Assembly: GCA_045126515.1 (NCBI GenBank)
Contig: JBGVOM010000048.1
Location: 1-64,000, forward strand
Length of the DNA stretch: 64,000 nt
Direction of reading: 5' to 3'
Source of the DNA: RUG11237 sp045126515
Lineage (GTDB): Bacteria > Bacillota > Clostridia > Lachnospirales > Lachnospiraceae
A model generated the notes under the pieces. The model was not told where the DNA came from and did no database searches. It worked only from the letters and a program-made list of their open reading frames with translations. Each line of letters begins with the position of its first letter. Within the stretch, counting starts at the first letter, position 1. Positions 8,206 to 17,783 of the stretch are shown in pieces. The position numbers were made by a program, and so were the translations under genes.

Positions 8206-8234
8206 GAGTATGACCTTGTTTTCTTTTTCTATTC
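8206..8234 (-). promoter_or_regulatory. Sigma-G-like promoter of the spore protein gene
   Basis: GAATA (8230-8234), 17 bases, CATACTC (8206-8212) on the minus strand compares with the sigma-G pattern GnATR then CATnnTA, with one mismatch at the last base. Part of it lies in a 10-bp inverted repeat (AAGGTCATAC / GTATGACCTT) whose loop holds the ribosome binding site. Confidence 0.5.
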
Positions 8235-8250
8235 AAATTTTAGATTACAC

Positions 8251-8439
8251 TTACTGCTGATACGGAACAATAATCGCTGCAACGATATATGCCACTATAC
8301 CACTTCCGCCCATACAGCAGAAGATTACCCATAATAATCTGACCACGACCGGATCTACATTTAAATATTCACCGATTCCTCCACAAATGCCAAGCAACAC
8401 TTTATTAGTATTAGAACGATATAATCTTTTTTCTCCCAT
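8251..8439 (-). CDS. PspC domain protein
   Basis: A 62-aa PspC-family protein. The motif LYRSNTNKVLLGICGGIGEY and the following LNVDPVVVRLLWV are diagnostic, and a single hydrophobic helix covers about residues 36-58. Such small PspC proteins sit in the membrane and are often co-transcribed with PadR/DUF1700/DUF4097 genes in envelope-stress modules. Its ATG follows AGGAGG, 12 bp after the DUF4097 gene, so it is probably the last gene of that operon. Confidence 0.85.
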   Translation of the reverse strand: MGEKRLYRSNTNKVLLGICGGIGEYLNVDPVVVRLLWVIFCCMGGSGIVAYIVAAIIVPYQQ

Positions 8440-8451
8440 TTTCTTTTCCTC

Positions 8452-9345
8452 CTACTTGTCAAACTCGATTTCTACAGAACCTACATTACATTCTATCACA
8501 AATTCCTTATCTGCGCCATTGTCAGTTTCTTTGCTAAAATCCAATCCACTGTGAGATTTTCCATCCAGCTTAATACTTCCTACAGAACAATCTAAATCGT
8601 AATTATAACTGTCTTTTTCACCATTCAAATTTAAGTATGCATAGCCGGCATCACAACTCAAATTAATATCCGATGTTGTAGTCACTTTTTCAGCATAGCA
8701 TCTTCCGGCTTCACATTTTATCTCTAGATCTTTAGCCTCTAAATTGTCGATTTCAGCATTTCCTGCACCAACGGAAATCTCCATTGTCTTTTTCGCCTTC
8801 AATTCTTTCAGCTGCAAATTTCCCGCACCAATCTCGATATCTAATACTTCAGAGCTAAGAGAATCACCGGTACAGGAACCTGCTCCTATAGAAAACTCAA
8901 TTTCTTTCAATTCTGTCTTCTTTGGAATCACCAGGGTAATCTTGTTGGCTTTTTTCTTTCCAAAATTCACACCCCTGTAATCAAAATTACTTTCAATGTT
9001 AAGGACTCCGTTCTCTACGAAACATTTACTGTAACCATATTTTTCATTATTTTTTATTCGTATCTGGTATTCTTCCACATCTTCGCACTTAATTTCCATC
9101 ACACTGGCACCGATATCTAAATCCAGACTCTTTACCTCATCCACGGAAAATGTATACTCATTCTCTCCATAATTTTCATTATCCCAGTCACCAAAATCTT
9201 CCGGCGAAAAAGCAAACTCATTATCGTCACACATATTTAAAAATAACTGTACGCCTCCCTGCGCTGCACCCACTGCTAACAGACCAAAGCCCAATACGAT
9301 GCAAATCAAGGCAATACATAAAACAATCTTATAAAACTTTTTCAT
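8452..9345 (-). CDS. DUF4097-type membrane-anchored beta-repeat protein
   Basis: A 297-aa protein with an N-terminal membrane segment (about residues 5-27) and an extracytoplasmic body of repeated short beta strands such as LDIEIGAGNLQLKELKAKK and EISVGAGNAEIDNLEAK, the DUF4097 adhesin-like fold. Function is unknown; the family is usually linked to envelope stress and control by PadR. ATG at 9345 (MKKFYK) is chosen over a longer frame because GAGAGGGG lies at the right distance. It overlaps the DUF1700 gene end by 17 bp, consistent with coupling. Confidence 0.82.
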   Translation of the reverse strand: MKKFYKIVLCIALICIVLGFGLLAVGAAQGGVQLFLNMCDDNEFAFSPEDFGDWDNENYGENEYTFSVDEVKSLDLDIGASVMEIKCEDVEEYQIRIKNNEKYGYSKCFVENGVLNIESNFDYRGVNFGKKKANKITLVIPKKTELKEIEFSIGAGSCTGDSLSSEVLDIEIGAGNLQLKELKAKKTMEISVGAGNAEIDNLEAKDLEIKCEAGRCYAEKVTTTSDINLSCDAGYAYLNLNGEKDSYNYDLDCSVGSIKLDGKSHSGLDFSKETDNGADKEFVIECNVGSVEIEFDK

Positions 9346-9985
9346 TGACACCCCTCTCCCTTCTTCCAAAAATACGTTGAATCAGCCACTGAATTCCTTT
9401 GAATACAGCCGGAATCATTACAGCAAAACTCCATACTACCAAAAGAAGCAGCAAAAGTCCAATTCCAAACATAAGAGTCCCTACTCCCATGGCTGTAACT
9501 CCTGCAACCGGTGATACCACAAGTTTAACTGCGCCGACTACTGCAACCACAACACCTGCAAACAGAAAACTGACCATAACAGCTACAATGGCAATTACAA
9601 TTCCAAACAAAGTACATATAATTCCCACCAAAACACCAAATAGGCCCAGTAGCACGCCACCCCACACTGGTGATGTAAAGACTGCAATAATAATCAGCAG
9701 AATTATTTTAGAACTATCCATTTTACTCTTAGCTTGTACCGTCTGCACTTTATTTTCCACTTTTTTAAAATATTCTTCCTCGGGCACAGCTTCGTTTTCC
9801 AAACCGGCACGTATATCTTCTGCAATTACCTCAGGGATTTCCATATCTTCCGGTATATTTTCATACTCACCAATGCCGGCATCTTCAAAATATTCTTCAT
9901 AATACTGTATCGCGCTGTCCCGCTCCGTCTTTGGAATATCCCTTAAAAGATTATTTAATTTTTCCAAAAACTCCTGCTTAGTCAT
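9329..9985 (-). CDS. DUF1700 membrane protein
   Basis: A 218-aa protein. The N-terminal ~60 residues (MTKQEFLEKLNNLLRDIP and YYEEYFEDAG) match the cytosolic DUF1700 helical domain. The rest is strongly hydrophobic, with several membrane spans between about residues 90 and 200. The gene lies between padR, whose end it overlaps by 8 bp, and DUF4097, the standard order for this module. It is probably a membrane partner in sensing envelope state, but no biochemical role is known to me. Confidence 0.85.
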   Translation of the reverse strand: MTKQEFLEKLNNLLRDIPKTERDSAIQYYEEYFEDAGIGEYENIPEDMEIPEVIAEDIRAGLENEAVPEEEYFKKVENKVQTVQAKSKMDSSKIILLIIIAVFTSPVWGGVLLGLFGVLVGIICTLFGIVIAIVAVMVSFLFAGVVVAVVGAVKLVVSPVAGVTAMGVGTLMFGIGLLLLLLVVWSFAVMIPAVFKGIQWLIQRIFGRRERGVNEKVL

Positions 9986-10304
9986 CTTTTAACCCTCCTT
10001 CAAACATCATGGTTATTTTCCCTGAATATCGAATCCATTCTTTTTTGTATTCCTTAAGCATGATTCTTCCCTTTTCTGTAAGTTTATAATATCTCCTGTT
10101 TCTTCCACCATGCTGTTCATCATATACCTCTAAGCAGTCGTCTTTCTGCAACCTACGCAGCACAGGGTATAATGTTGACTCCGATATTTCAAGCACTGAT
10201 CTGACTTCCTGGGTAATATTATACCCATAAGCTCCTTTCTCTGTTCTTGAAACAACCGAAAGCACAATGGCATCCAGAAGTGTGGAACCTGTATTAAATA
10301 CCAT
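9978..10304 (-). CDS. PadR-family transcriptional regulator
   Basis: A 108-aa winged-helix regulator of the short PadR type. It shows YGYNITQEV, then STLYPVLRRLQKDDCL (recognition helix and wing) and GGRNRRYYKLTEKG (beta wing). ATG at 10304 is chosen because AGAAAGGATAAGGAT lies just upstream. It is first in an operon with DUF1700, DUF4097 and PspC genes, and probably represses this operon through the AT-rich palindromes overlapping its promoter. The inducing signal is not evident. Confidence 0.9.
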   Translation of the reverse strand: MVFNTGSTLLDAIVLSVVSRTEKGAYGYNITQEVRSVLEISESTLYPVLRRLQKDDCLEVYDEQHGGRNRRYYKLTEKGRIMLKEYKKEWIRYSGKITMMFEGGLKDD

Positions 10305-10344
10305 ATCCTTATCCTTTCTGAAATACAATCGCTTTTTTTGGTTA

Positions 10345-10426
10345 AATAATATTATTTCTTATAATATTATATGTTGTATAATATATATTATATGATATAT
10401 AATATCATATTCCCCATACATGTCAA
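10345..10426 (-). promoter_or_regulatory. padR promoter with AT-rich operator palindromes
   Basis: TTGACA (10421-10426), 16 bp, then TATTAT (10399-10404) on the minus strand. From 10349 to 10410 the sequence is a run of ATATAAT-type inverted repeats overlapping the -10 box and early transcript, the usual layout for PadR autoregulation. Confidence 0.65.
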
Positions 10427-10523
10427 GAGTTTTTCTTGAAAATGATAAGAATTTTGATAAACCTCCCGCAAATCGTTATCTTCTTTTTTTGTTGCCTTAC
10501 GACATCTTTTATACACACTACGC

Positions 10524-10560
10524 AAAAAAGCACGAACCTAACTTTCTGTTAGATTCGCAC
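10524..10560 (-). terminator. Terminator after the InlB-repeat gene
   Basis: A 13-pair hairpin (some G-U) with a 5-base loop is followed by six T on the minus strand, 18 bp past the stop codon. Confidence 0.85.
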
Positions 10561-10577
10561 TTTTGGTACACATTATT

Positions 10578-13500
10578 TTATTTTTCTTTCTGTAATTCAT
10601 ATATTTCTTCTGAAATTTCCGCGTTGTTTAATATATTCTCTAATGCTTTTCGGTTTTCTTGTCTCTGATACCACTGGGAATCTTTTTCCAGAGTATCCAA
10701 GTATTCTTTGCTGATAAATCTCACAGACTGTTTACGTTTATCATTTTCTCCACAGCTATCATGCTCACTGTCAATAATATGCAGTTTATTATTTTTCGTT
10801 ACCCTTTTACCAAAAATATCAGTATATCGCACAATATATTCCAGTGTTTTTCCCTCTGCTTTTTCCTGCAAATTCCAATTTTCTTCCTGATTTGTCGCCT
10901 TCTTCCAGATATCTGATAATTGCACTATTTCTATTTTAGCCTCTTCATACCAACGTCCTAAATACAAATCATTTTGTCTATCTTTTTCATATTCCGTATC
11001 TTCTTTATCCCCCATTCTTATATGTCTTGACAGCACAGTTTCTAATTCTTTTTCGTCCATTTCTTTTATCTCTTGAAGATATAAATACCTCTCATGAAAA
11101 ATTCCATCTTCATTGCAAGGCTCTATCACTGGCTCATTATTATAATAAATTTTTCCGAAATAAACTGCTTCCTTCTGCGACTGTTCTCCCATATAATTTT
11201 TCACCTGATGCTTATCTACAGTTTCAAAAGTAATGGAATAAGTTTTATACTTGCCATCTTCCCACATCGTTTTAGGTAAAGTTGTATCCAACATATAGTT
11301 ATCCTTTGGAAAATCCACGGATTCTGTCCTACTGCCATTTACATAATAACTGATATTTTTAATCTTTATTTCCAGTTCTTCTCCTTCCTCTAAGTCATAA
11401 GTTTTTACCAATTTTTTCATATCTGTTCCACTAAGATGAGCTCCCTGATAACGATCAAAATGCGTCTCTTCTGATTTTGTTGTAATATTCGGAATTCCAT
11501 CCCAAAATGCATACAATACAATCCTGCCTTTATCTATATCTGTAAAATTCCACACTTCTTCTGCTTCTATATCTGCCTGTGATATAATCTCACTTTTATC
11601 TGGCTCTTCATCTTTTCCTTCTGTCACACGCTTTCTACACCAACCCAGCCAGTAATATTTAAAGGAGTCTACAGCTTTTTCATTATGTTTTGTATTGTAG
11701 GAATTTTCTGGTATTTTTTCGTCATCATGGTACTGGTAGGTTTCATCATGCTTTTTGTAAGCATTTTCTTTTAATTTTTCTGCTTTATCATATGTTAAGG
11801 TCTGCGGTTCCACAATTCCTTGTACTCTTCCCCTGCCTCCTGACTGCACTCCATTTCCATCGTATTCTATTGTATATGTATTTGCCTCCCATTGAGCATA
11901 AAATACTTTATTTCCCGGTGCTCCAAGTGTTTCGTAACCTAATTTTGTACCATCTTTAATGGCAGTTCCCGGCACGTTATATGTATTTCCAGTATACCAC
12001 AAACTGTCTGAAAATCTCTGGTGCCAACCTTTTAATGTTGCCAACGGGATATTCAAATACTCAATTCTATTATTAGTTATCACATTGTCCCAAACATATT
12101 CCATGGTGGCTGCACCGTTTAATACCGGTGCATTACTGGATGCATGTGTGTTGTTAGATGTGGATGGGCGATTAACATCAAACGTAATGGTGTAAGATTT
12201 TGCTTTCCACTGGGCATACAGATGAATCACTGCTCCATTTTCATTTACATCTGCCTCGGCTTTATTTAAAAACTGCTTTACTGTGTTGCTTTCCTTGTCA
12301 GAAAAATTCACCCCTGTTCCGTCTGATTTGGTATTCCATCCGGCAAAAGTATAGCCCGGTAGCTCACTTCCTGCAATATCTTTTAAAGTCATGCTCTCTC
12401 CATAAGCAATCTTCTGATCTGTCATTTTATTCCAATCCTGAAGATGTTTTGTGGAAGCTACATTATTGTTTGCAACGTATTTTATGGTATATATGTTTGC
12501 TTCCTCTGCTGCCTTTAATATTACACTTCGATTTACCATTGCTGTTACTCCCTGCTTGTAGCTATTGGAATAATTTTTTCCAGGATAATTGGAAGCATCT
12601 GCATATTTATATCGTTCGCTGTTATCTGCTGTCACCTGCCAAAGCTTTTCTGATGTGTAGTGGTGTCCTTCCGTGTTGCCGTCGGTTGGATAGACCACAT
12701 CAGAGATAATGGTATTACTCTCGTACATTTTATCAAACTTATCATATTTTCCATTCTTTATAATGCTTCCATCAGCCTTTTGGTACTGAATGTAATACCT
12801 ATAAGTTGCATAAAGAATCTTGTCGTTTCCAAAGCCTTCATTAACTGTATCGCCTTTTTCAAATACTCTATCATTTGTATTTAGTTGTACAGCACTTTCT
12901 AACGCCAGCATATCCATCGTTTTCCCGGTTTCCGCAAAGGATTTTCCAGCATTATTAATTGCCTGCTGTGTCGGATCAATCCATTGTACAAATTCATTCC
13001 CCATGAGACTTGGTGCTTCATTTACCAATGTAAATGTTTTATCCGGTGCAATCCCATGCTGTCCTGCTGTTAATGCAGCTGTATTGGTTCCATCCTCGGC
13101 ATCATAGTCTACATCAATTGTCCACATTCCAACCAGGGTAAGTACTTCTCTATCGTTATCTACATATGGTACAAATTCCTGCACACTGGCCAGATTTTGG
13201 AATACTTTTCCAGTATAACCGTCTGTATCAAACCTCTTTTCATCCTTTTCTTTTTCTGTGCCATCAAAGGTACCGTCTGATTTCAGCCACCGGACACTGG
13301 TTAACTCTCCCGTGTTTTCATTCCAGTTTCCTATTGCCAGACACCAGCCTATAAATTTTGCATTTTCATAAGAACCCACATCATAAATGCTGTCCTGACT
13401 TTCAATATTCAATTCAACCTGTGGTTGCATAGGCAATTTTTCAATGCCACTGGATTCATTTCTGGCATACTTTATTGTGAAACCAAATGCTTTCCACTGT

Positions 13501-15179
13501 GCCGTAATATAATCCGTAACCCCGGCATTTGGTCCAAATTTATATGTTGTATTATCATCTGACATAGAACCATTCGTTATCTGTTGCTTCCATCCACCGA
13601 ATTTATATTTGTCCCTTTCCCGTTCCGGTTCCGGTATCTCCAAAGTAGTTCCATAGCCCTGCGTAAAGCTCTGTACTTCCGTGCTTCCATTCCAGGTACC
13701 GCCATTTGGATCCACCTGAAGCGTTGACTGGTTTGGCATGAAGATTACATTTACTTCTGTATTCTTTGATAGTTTAAAGGAAGTATCTTCTGTACCTGTG
13801 TCCTTTGGGTAAGACGTGCGGTTTTCTGTTACATTATGAATACCCCAATAGAAATACCCTATAGGACATTTCGAATTTATATATAGCGGGACATTTGTAC
13901 CTGATGCATATTCCCCCTTATTAGGGGTTGTTTCAAAAATCGTTCCTGTTGTTGTATCATTATAAGGACACTTATAATAATTTACCGTCGCTTTGTATTT
14001 AGGTATTGGCGTTGCTGTCGGTTTCAGGGTTGGGGTTGGGGTGTTTGTTGCACCAACCTTTTTCCATGTTGCTTTTAAAGTCGTTGTCCCGGTTCCTGCT
14101 GTCGTACAGTGGGTATATTTTTTTGTGCTGCTGTTATAGCTTCCATTTCCTCCCGTTCCATGAGTTACGGTCCAGCCATCAAATGTATAACCATTTCTTT
14201 TTGGCGTATTGATTGCTGTCGTTTCTCCGCATGTTTTTGTAGTCAGTTTTTCTGCCTTTGTACCGGTTATCGTTTCTCCGTTATTTTTTGTGTAGGTTCC
14301 ATGATTCGGATTAATTTTCAGGGTTTCTTTACCTTTATTGAAATTAATGGTAAGTTCACCGAAAGAATAATTTCCATCTTCATTAAAATCCGCGAGACCA
14401 CAATTATAAGAATTACATTGAAGGTAACCCGTAATTCCTGTAGCACCGTTATGCTCATTTAACTTATTATTAATATTTTCACATGATTCTTCCGCTTCCG
14501 TATTGTTTTCTTCCTTCATCTGGCTTACTAGACTCATATCCTTTGGATCACTGGATGAAATCAAACACAAACGTCCGTTTTCCACTGTATTTTTCTCAAC
14601 TTCCTGACTTATCTGATATACATGCTTATCCATGTTAAATTTAATTTTAACCTGAGCACCGCTCCATCCTTGTGAATAACTGGTGGGGCCATCACGCCGA
14701 AGAATCAGTTCTTCAAAGGAAAGGTCAAAATAGGCTTTAGCATCCGAACCATTATTGTCAAGCCTTACCACCTTCCATTGGGGTTCGGTAGCAGACGGGG
14801 TATCTTTACTTCCAATTTTTGTTATACTGACAGTACCACCTACTGCCGGCTCCAGATTTTTTACATTATACAGGTAAATCATATAAGACACTGTATGACC
14901 ACTCCCGTTTAAAGTAACAGTAAAATGTCCTGCTCCCTGGCTGTATGCATTTACTTCCGGCTCTAATACTTCTGCTTCTTGTTCTTCCGGAACAGAAGGT
15001 GTCAATTCTGTAACCTCTTTTTCTTTTGATTTTTGTTTTTCTTCATCCTGTATTACCATTTCCTGCGTATGCTGTATCGCCTGTGCTGTACTTCCGGGCA
15101 ATACGGAATCCATGGTATTGACTACCATAAGTGCTGCAAGCATTGCAGCTACAGTTTTCTTAAATCCTGCTCTTCTCAT
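10578..15179 (-). CDS. Giant secreted protein with InlB B-type repeats
   Basis: A 1533-aa protein with a signal peptide (about residues 1-34, ending near STAQA). From about residue 270 to 1230 it has at least six modules of the InlB B-repeat/Flg_new type, each built around phrases like GYTFDGW or GYTFAGWNTK and ending in ATWK or AQWK. A Thr/Pro linker (TPTPTLKPTATPIP) follows the first module. The C-terminal ~250 residues are hydrophilic and not recognised. There is no LPXTG motif, choline-binding repeat, SLH domain or C-terminal helix, so the means of surface retention is unknown. ATG follows AGAGAGGAG. Confidence 0.85.
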   Translation of the reverse strand: MRRAGFKKTVAAMLAALMVVNTMDSVLPGSTAQAIQHTQEMVIQDEEKQKSKEKEVTELTPSVPEEQEAEVLEPEVNAYSQGAGHFTVTLNGSGHTVSYMIYLYNVKNLEPAVGGTVSITKIGSKDTPSATEPQWKVVRLDNNGSDAKAYFDLSFEELILRRDGPTSYSQGWSGAQVKIKFNMDKHVYQISQEVEKNTVENGRLCLISSSDPKDMSLVSQMKEENNTEAEESCENINNKLNEHNGATGITGYLQCNSYNCGLADFNEDGNYSFGELTINFNKGKETLKINPNHGTYTKNNGETITGTKAEKLTTKTCGETTAINTPKRNGYTFDGWTVTHGTGGNGSYNSSTKKYTHCTTAGTGTTTLKATWKKVGATNTPTPTLKPTATPIPKYKATVNYYKCPYNDTTTGTIFETTPNKGEYASGTNVPLYINSKCPIGYFYWGIHNVTENRTSYPKDTGTEDTSFKLSKNTEVNVIFMPNQSTLQVDPNGGTWNGSTEVQSFTQGYGTTLEIPEPERERDKYKFGGWKQQITNGSMSDDNTTYKFGPNAGVTDYITAQWKAFGFTIKYARNESSGIEKLPMQPQVELNIESQDSIYDVGSYENAKFIGWCLAIGNWNENTGELTSVRWLKSDGTFDGTEKEKDEKRFDTDGYTGKVFQNLASVQEFVPYVDNDREVLTLVGMWTIDVDYDAEDGTNTAALTAGQHGIAPDKTFTLVNEAPSLMGNEFVQWIDPTQQAINNAGKSFAETGKTMDMLALESAVQLNTNDRVFEKGDTVNEGFGNDKILYATYRYYIQYQKADGSIIKNGKYDKFDKMYESNTIISDVVYPTDGNTEGHHYTSEKLWQVTADNSERYKYADASNYPGKNYSNSYKQGVTAMVNRSVILKAAEEANIYTIKYVANNNVASTKHLQDWNKMTDQKIAYGESMTLKDIAGSELPGYTFAGWNTKSDGTGVNFSDKESNTVKQFLNKAEADVNENGAVIHLYAQWKAKSYTITFDVNRPSTSNNTHASSNAPVLNGAATMEYVWDNVITNNRIEYLNIPLATLKGWHQRFSDSLWYTGNTYNVPGTAIKDGTKLGYETLGAPGNKVFYAQWEANTYTIEYDGNGVQSGGRGRVQGIVEPQTLTYDKAEKLKENAYKKHDETYQYHDDEKIPENSYNTKHNEKAVDSFKYYWLGWCRKRVTEGKDEEPDKSEIISQADIEAEEVWNFTDIDKGRIVLYAFWDGIPNITTKSEETHFDRYQGAHLSGTDMKKLVKTYDLEEGEELEIKIKNISYYVNGSRTESVDFPKDNYMLDTTLPKTMWEDGKYKTYSITFETVDKHQVKNYMGEQSQKEAVYFGKIYYNNEPVIEPCNEDGIFHERYLYLQEIKEMDEKELETVLSRHIRMGDKEDTEYEKDRQNDLYLGRWYEEAKIEIVQLSDIWKKATNQEENWNLQEKAEGKTLEYIVRYTDIFGKRVTKNNKLHIIDSEHDSCGENDKRKQSVRFISKEYLDTLEKDSQWYQRQENRKALENILNNAEISEEIYELQKEK

Positions 15180-15236
15180 TGTCTTTTCTCCTCTCTCTGG
15201 TTGTTCTTCTGTTCTTTTCCCTTTTTTTGCATGGGA

Positions 15237-15265
15237 AAAGGAGCCTGAATAATCAAGCTCCTTAT
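15237..15265 (-). terminator. Terminator after the LRR protein gene
   Basis: GGAGCTTGA and TCAGGCTCC pair around TTAT and are followed by TTTTCCC on the minus strand. No clear promoter lies between this hairpin and the InlB-repeat gene, so read-through may feed that gene. Confidence 0.7.
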
Positions 15266-15276
15266 AAAATCAACGG

Positions 15277-17211
15277 TTATTTTATCTTTATTTTCTTTAC
15301 ACCACTGTAGCTGCCATATACTTTCTGTCCGTTCGCCTTACGGTAAGCTCTTATCTTGAAGTAATAAGTCCTGCCCTTCTTAAGGTTCTTCTTGGTATAG
15401 CTTACAGTCTTTCCATTGGTAATGGTCTTTACTGCTTTATATTTTCCTGTTCCGGATTTCATGTATATGACATAACCATCTGCGTATTTTGCTTTTTTCC
15501 AGCTAAGTTTTACCTCTTTTTTATATGCTTTCTTACCCTGTTTTTTAACAACAGTCTGTTTTGCACTTTTAATACTTGTTTTTGCTGGTTTCACAACTTT
15601 AACGCCTGGTGTTGGTGTTACTTTTTTTGTGATTGCAGGTTTACTTGTTGGTGCTGCTGTTACTGTCGGTATCTCTGCGGTAATTTTTTCCGGCTCAGGT
15701 GTTACCGTAGCAGTTGGTGTCACTGCTTTTGTTGGCATTGCTGTTGGTGTCGATGTTAATACGGTTGTATCAATTGCCGGTGTGAGCAATTCCCACTCTG
15801 CATCCTCACAGTCCCATTGTCCGGATTTCAGAATTTCTATCTGCACTCTTTTTTCTTCAAAGGACTTCTTTGTCAACGTAACCTTAAAATATTTCTCGTC
15901 AACCAATTCATCTTCGAAATCTTTACCTTGAGAATAACACTTCATTTTAAAATATTCTACTGTCGGCATATAATTAAATTCTGGATAGTAGCCATCTTCC
16001 CATTCACCGTCCATTTTAATTACAATTCTTTCCTGCAAAGAATAATAATTTACTCCATCTGGCTTAAACGTACGGTATATATAGTCATACTCATCTATAG
16101 GACTATCTTCTCTTGCACTTCCAAAAGTATTGTATGTCAATCTCTCAACACTTACATAGCTGCTACTAGTTCTTGGATAAATATCAAAATCAAAATATAC
16201 AAGATATTTATTATATCCATATTTATGCCAGTTTTCATGTGTTTCCCATTCTGGATTCTCCAAAATTTTTCCATCACAACTATACTCTACTCGTTCAAAA
16301 TCAGGATAATCATATTTTACTTTAAAATACCTGTAATACCTTGCATACTCTACAATGGCTGAATCCAGTGGGGCTTCCAGAACCATGTCAGAACAGCCAA
16401 TTCCAAAACATCCTAATGTAAAATTATACAAGTCATAATATTCTTCGCCCTGTTCAAAATTAACTACATTATAGCCCGCTTTAACCAACTTTAAATTTTC
16501 ACATCCAATAAAAACACCATAATTCATCGTCGTAACACAATCAGGTATAATAAGCTCCTCTAACGGACATCCACCAAACATTCCACTGCCTAAAGTAGTC
16601 ATTCCTTCCTCTGGTAGTGTTATATTTTTTATATTACAATTATAAAAAGCACATTCTGTATTCCATTCTTTTACAGATTTAGGCAAAATAACAGTTTCAA
16701 GATTGTCACATCCACGAAATAATGCACGTCCCAATCTCTCCACTCCATCTTCAATGACTACTTTTTTCAAATTATTACACGCCCAAAAAGCATCATCCCC
16801 AATTTCCTTTACATTACCCGGAATGACGATTTCTTCTAAGTGTTCCCATTGCTGGTATGCATTATCTCCAATATATTCCACTGTAGATGGGAGTACAATC
16901 TTCTTTACCTCCACATCACCACAGTTAAAATCTATTTCATTCTCTGCAATACCTTTCGCCTGCATCCTAGCAATCTCACTATCATATTCTTCCGCACTTA
17001 TTACACCATTTAAAACTGCCTTGATACCTTCTGGCACATATAACACACCGTCAATGATTCTCCATTCCATATCCCCATAATCTGGTGCATCTAATGCTAC
17101 AGTGCTTACTTCTTCTCCTTTTTCATTGCCGGCTGCCCTTATTTCTAGTCCGGCAAAATTACTTGCCAATACTGCTACCGCTACCATCATGCTTACCATT
17201 CTTTTTTTCAT
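15277..17211 (-). CDS. Secreted BspA-type leucine-rich-repeat protein with Fn3 domain
   Basis: A 644-aa protein with a signal peptide (MVSMMVAVAVLASNFAGLEIRA). BspA-type (LRR_5) leucine-rich repeats run through about residues 85-290, for example LEEIVIPGNVKEIGDDAF and LKKVVIEDGVERLGRALF. A less conserved region follows, then a Thr/Pro linker (about 485-540), and a C-terminal fibronectin type III domain of the Lachnospiraceae pattern (LSWKKAKYADGYVIYMKSG). It is probably a surface or secreted adhesin-like protein. ATG at 17211 is supported by GAAGGTG upstream. No sortase signal is present. Confidence 0.85.
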   Translation of the reverse strand: MKKRMVSMMVAVAVLASNFAGLEIRAAGNEKGEEVSTVALDAPDYGDMEWRIIDGVLYVPEGIKAVLNGVISAEEYDSEIARMQAKGIAENEIDFNCGDVEVKKIVLPSTVEYIGDNAYQQWEHLEEIVIPGNVKEIGDDAFWACNNLKKVVIEDGVERLGRALFRGCDNLETVILPKSVKEWNTECAFYNCNIKNITLPEEGMTTLGSGMFGGCPLEELIIPDCVTTMNYGVFIGCENLKLVKAGYNVVNFEQGEEYYDLYNFTLGCFGIGCSDMVLEAPLDSAIVEYARYYRYFKVKYDYPDFERVEYSCDGKILENPEWETHENWHKYGYNKYLVYFDFDIYPRTSSSYVSVERLTYNTFGSAREDSPIDEYDYIYRTFKPDGVNYYSLQERIVIKMDGEWEDGYYPEFNYMPTVEYFKMKCYSQGKDFEDELVDEKYFKVTLTKKSFEEKRVQIEILKSGQWDCEDAEWELLTPAIDTTVLTSTPTAMPTKAVTPTATVTPEPEKITAEIPTVTAAPTSKPAITKKVTPTPGVKVVKPAKTSIKSAKQTVVKKQGKKAYKKEVKLSWKKAKYADGYVIYMKSGTGKYKAVKTITNGKTVSYTKKNLKKGRTYYFKIRAYRKANGQKVYGSYSGVKKIKIK

Positions 17212-17264
17212 ACTTACACCTTCTTGTTTCACTAAGATTATTATAGTTATTTATTCATGATATT

Positions 17265-17293
17265 ATTATACTATCTCATTTCTTATTTTTCAA
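17265..17293 (-). promoter_or_regulatory. Promoter of the LRR protein gene
   Basis: TTGAAA (17288-17293), 17 bp, TATAAT (17265-17270) on the minus strand, about 55 bp before the start codon. Confidence 0.7.
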
Positions 17294-17350
17294 TGGACGC
17301 GGATAGCTTTTTAGAAATTTTATAAGTCACTTTTATTGATTTTTCAATTT

Positions 17351-17773
17351 TCAAGGAACATTGTATGAATTTTGATATTGAGTTACGATACCGGTTTTCC
17401 GATATGAGATATGTCCTATTTTTCCATTGCTATATGAAAATTCTGCTTCTGAAAAAACATCCAGAATTCCACTTTTATAATCTGCCTTTTGAATAGTTAC
17501 TTTTATTTTCGAATCGCTTTTAATCAATGTGTTCAATGAACTCAAAAAACATTCTTTCATCTTTTCATTCAATTCATCCTCTCTCTCACTGCTGATATTA
17601 TTTTCCAAAAACTCCGGCTCTGTAATAGACATTTCAAGTGCGGTATATACCGCACTTGTCACTGCCTGTCTTAATTCCTCTTCACGAATAGACTTTGTTT
17701 CTACAGACTGCACAATTTCAATCGTAAATAAAAATAGCAAAATACCTATTCCAAAATTGACCACACTTTTCAT
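17351..17773 (-). CDS. Membrane-anchored protein of the Tad-like locus
   Basis: A 140-aa protein with one N-terminal hydrophobic helix (GIGILLFLFTIEIV) and an extracytoplasmic domain. The layout resembles minor pilins or TadE/F-like proteins, but I do not recognise a named family. It is the last gene of the reduced Tad-like cluster, 10 bp after the 64-aa pilin-like gene, so co-transcription is likely. Role is inferred from position only. Confidence 0.55.
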   Translation of the reverse strand: MKSVVNFGIGILLFLFTIEIVQSVETKSIREEELRQAVTSAVYTALEMSITEPEFLENNISSEREDELNEKMKECFLSSLNTLIKSDSKIKVTIQKADYKSGILDVFSEAEFSYSNGKIGHISYRKTGIVTQYQNSYNVP

Positions 17774-17783
17774 TTTTTAATCC

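Noticed and set aside
9399..9902. 167-codon plus-strand open frame
   Set aside because: It is the mirror of the DUF1700 gene; low complexity, no ribosome site, no family.
10578..15179. Frameshift or fusion artefact in the giant frame
   Set aside because: The frame is continuous with a signal peptide, repeated modules and a proper terminator after the stop codon.
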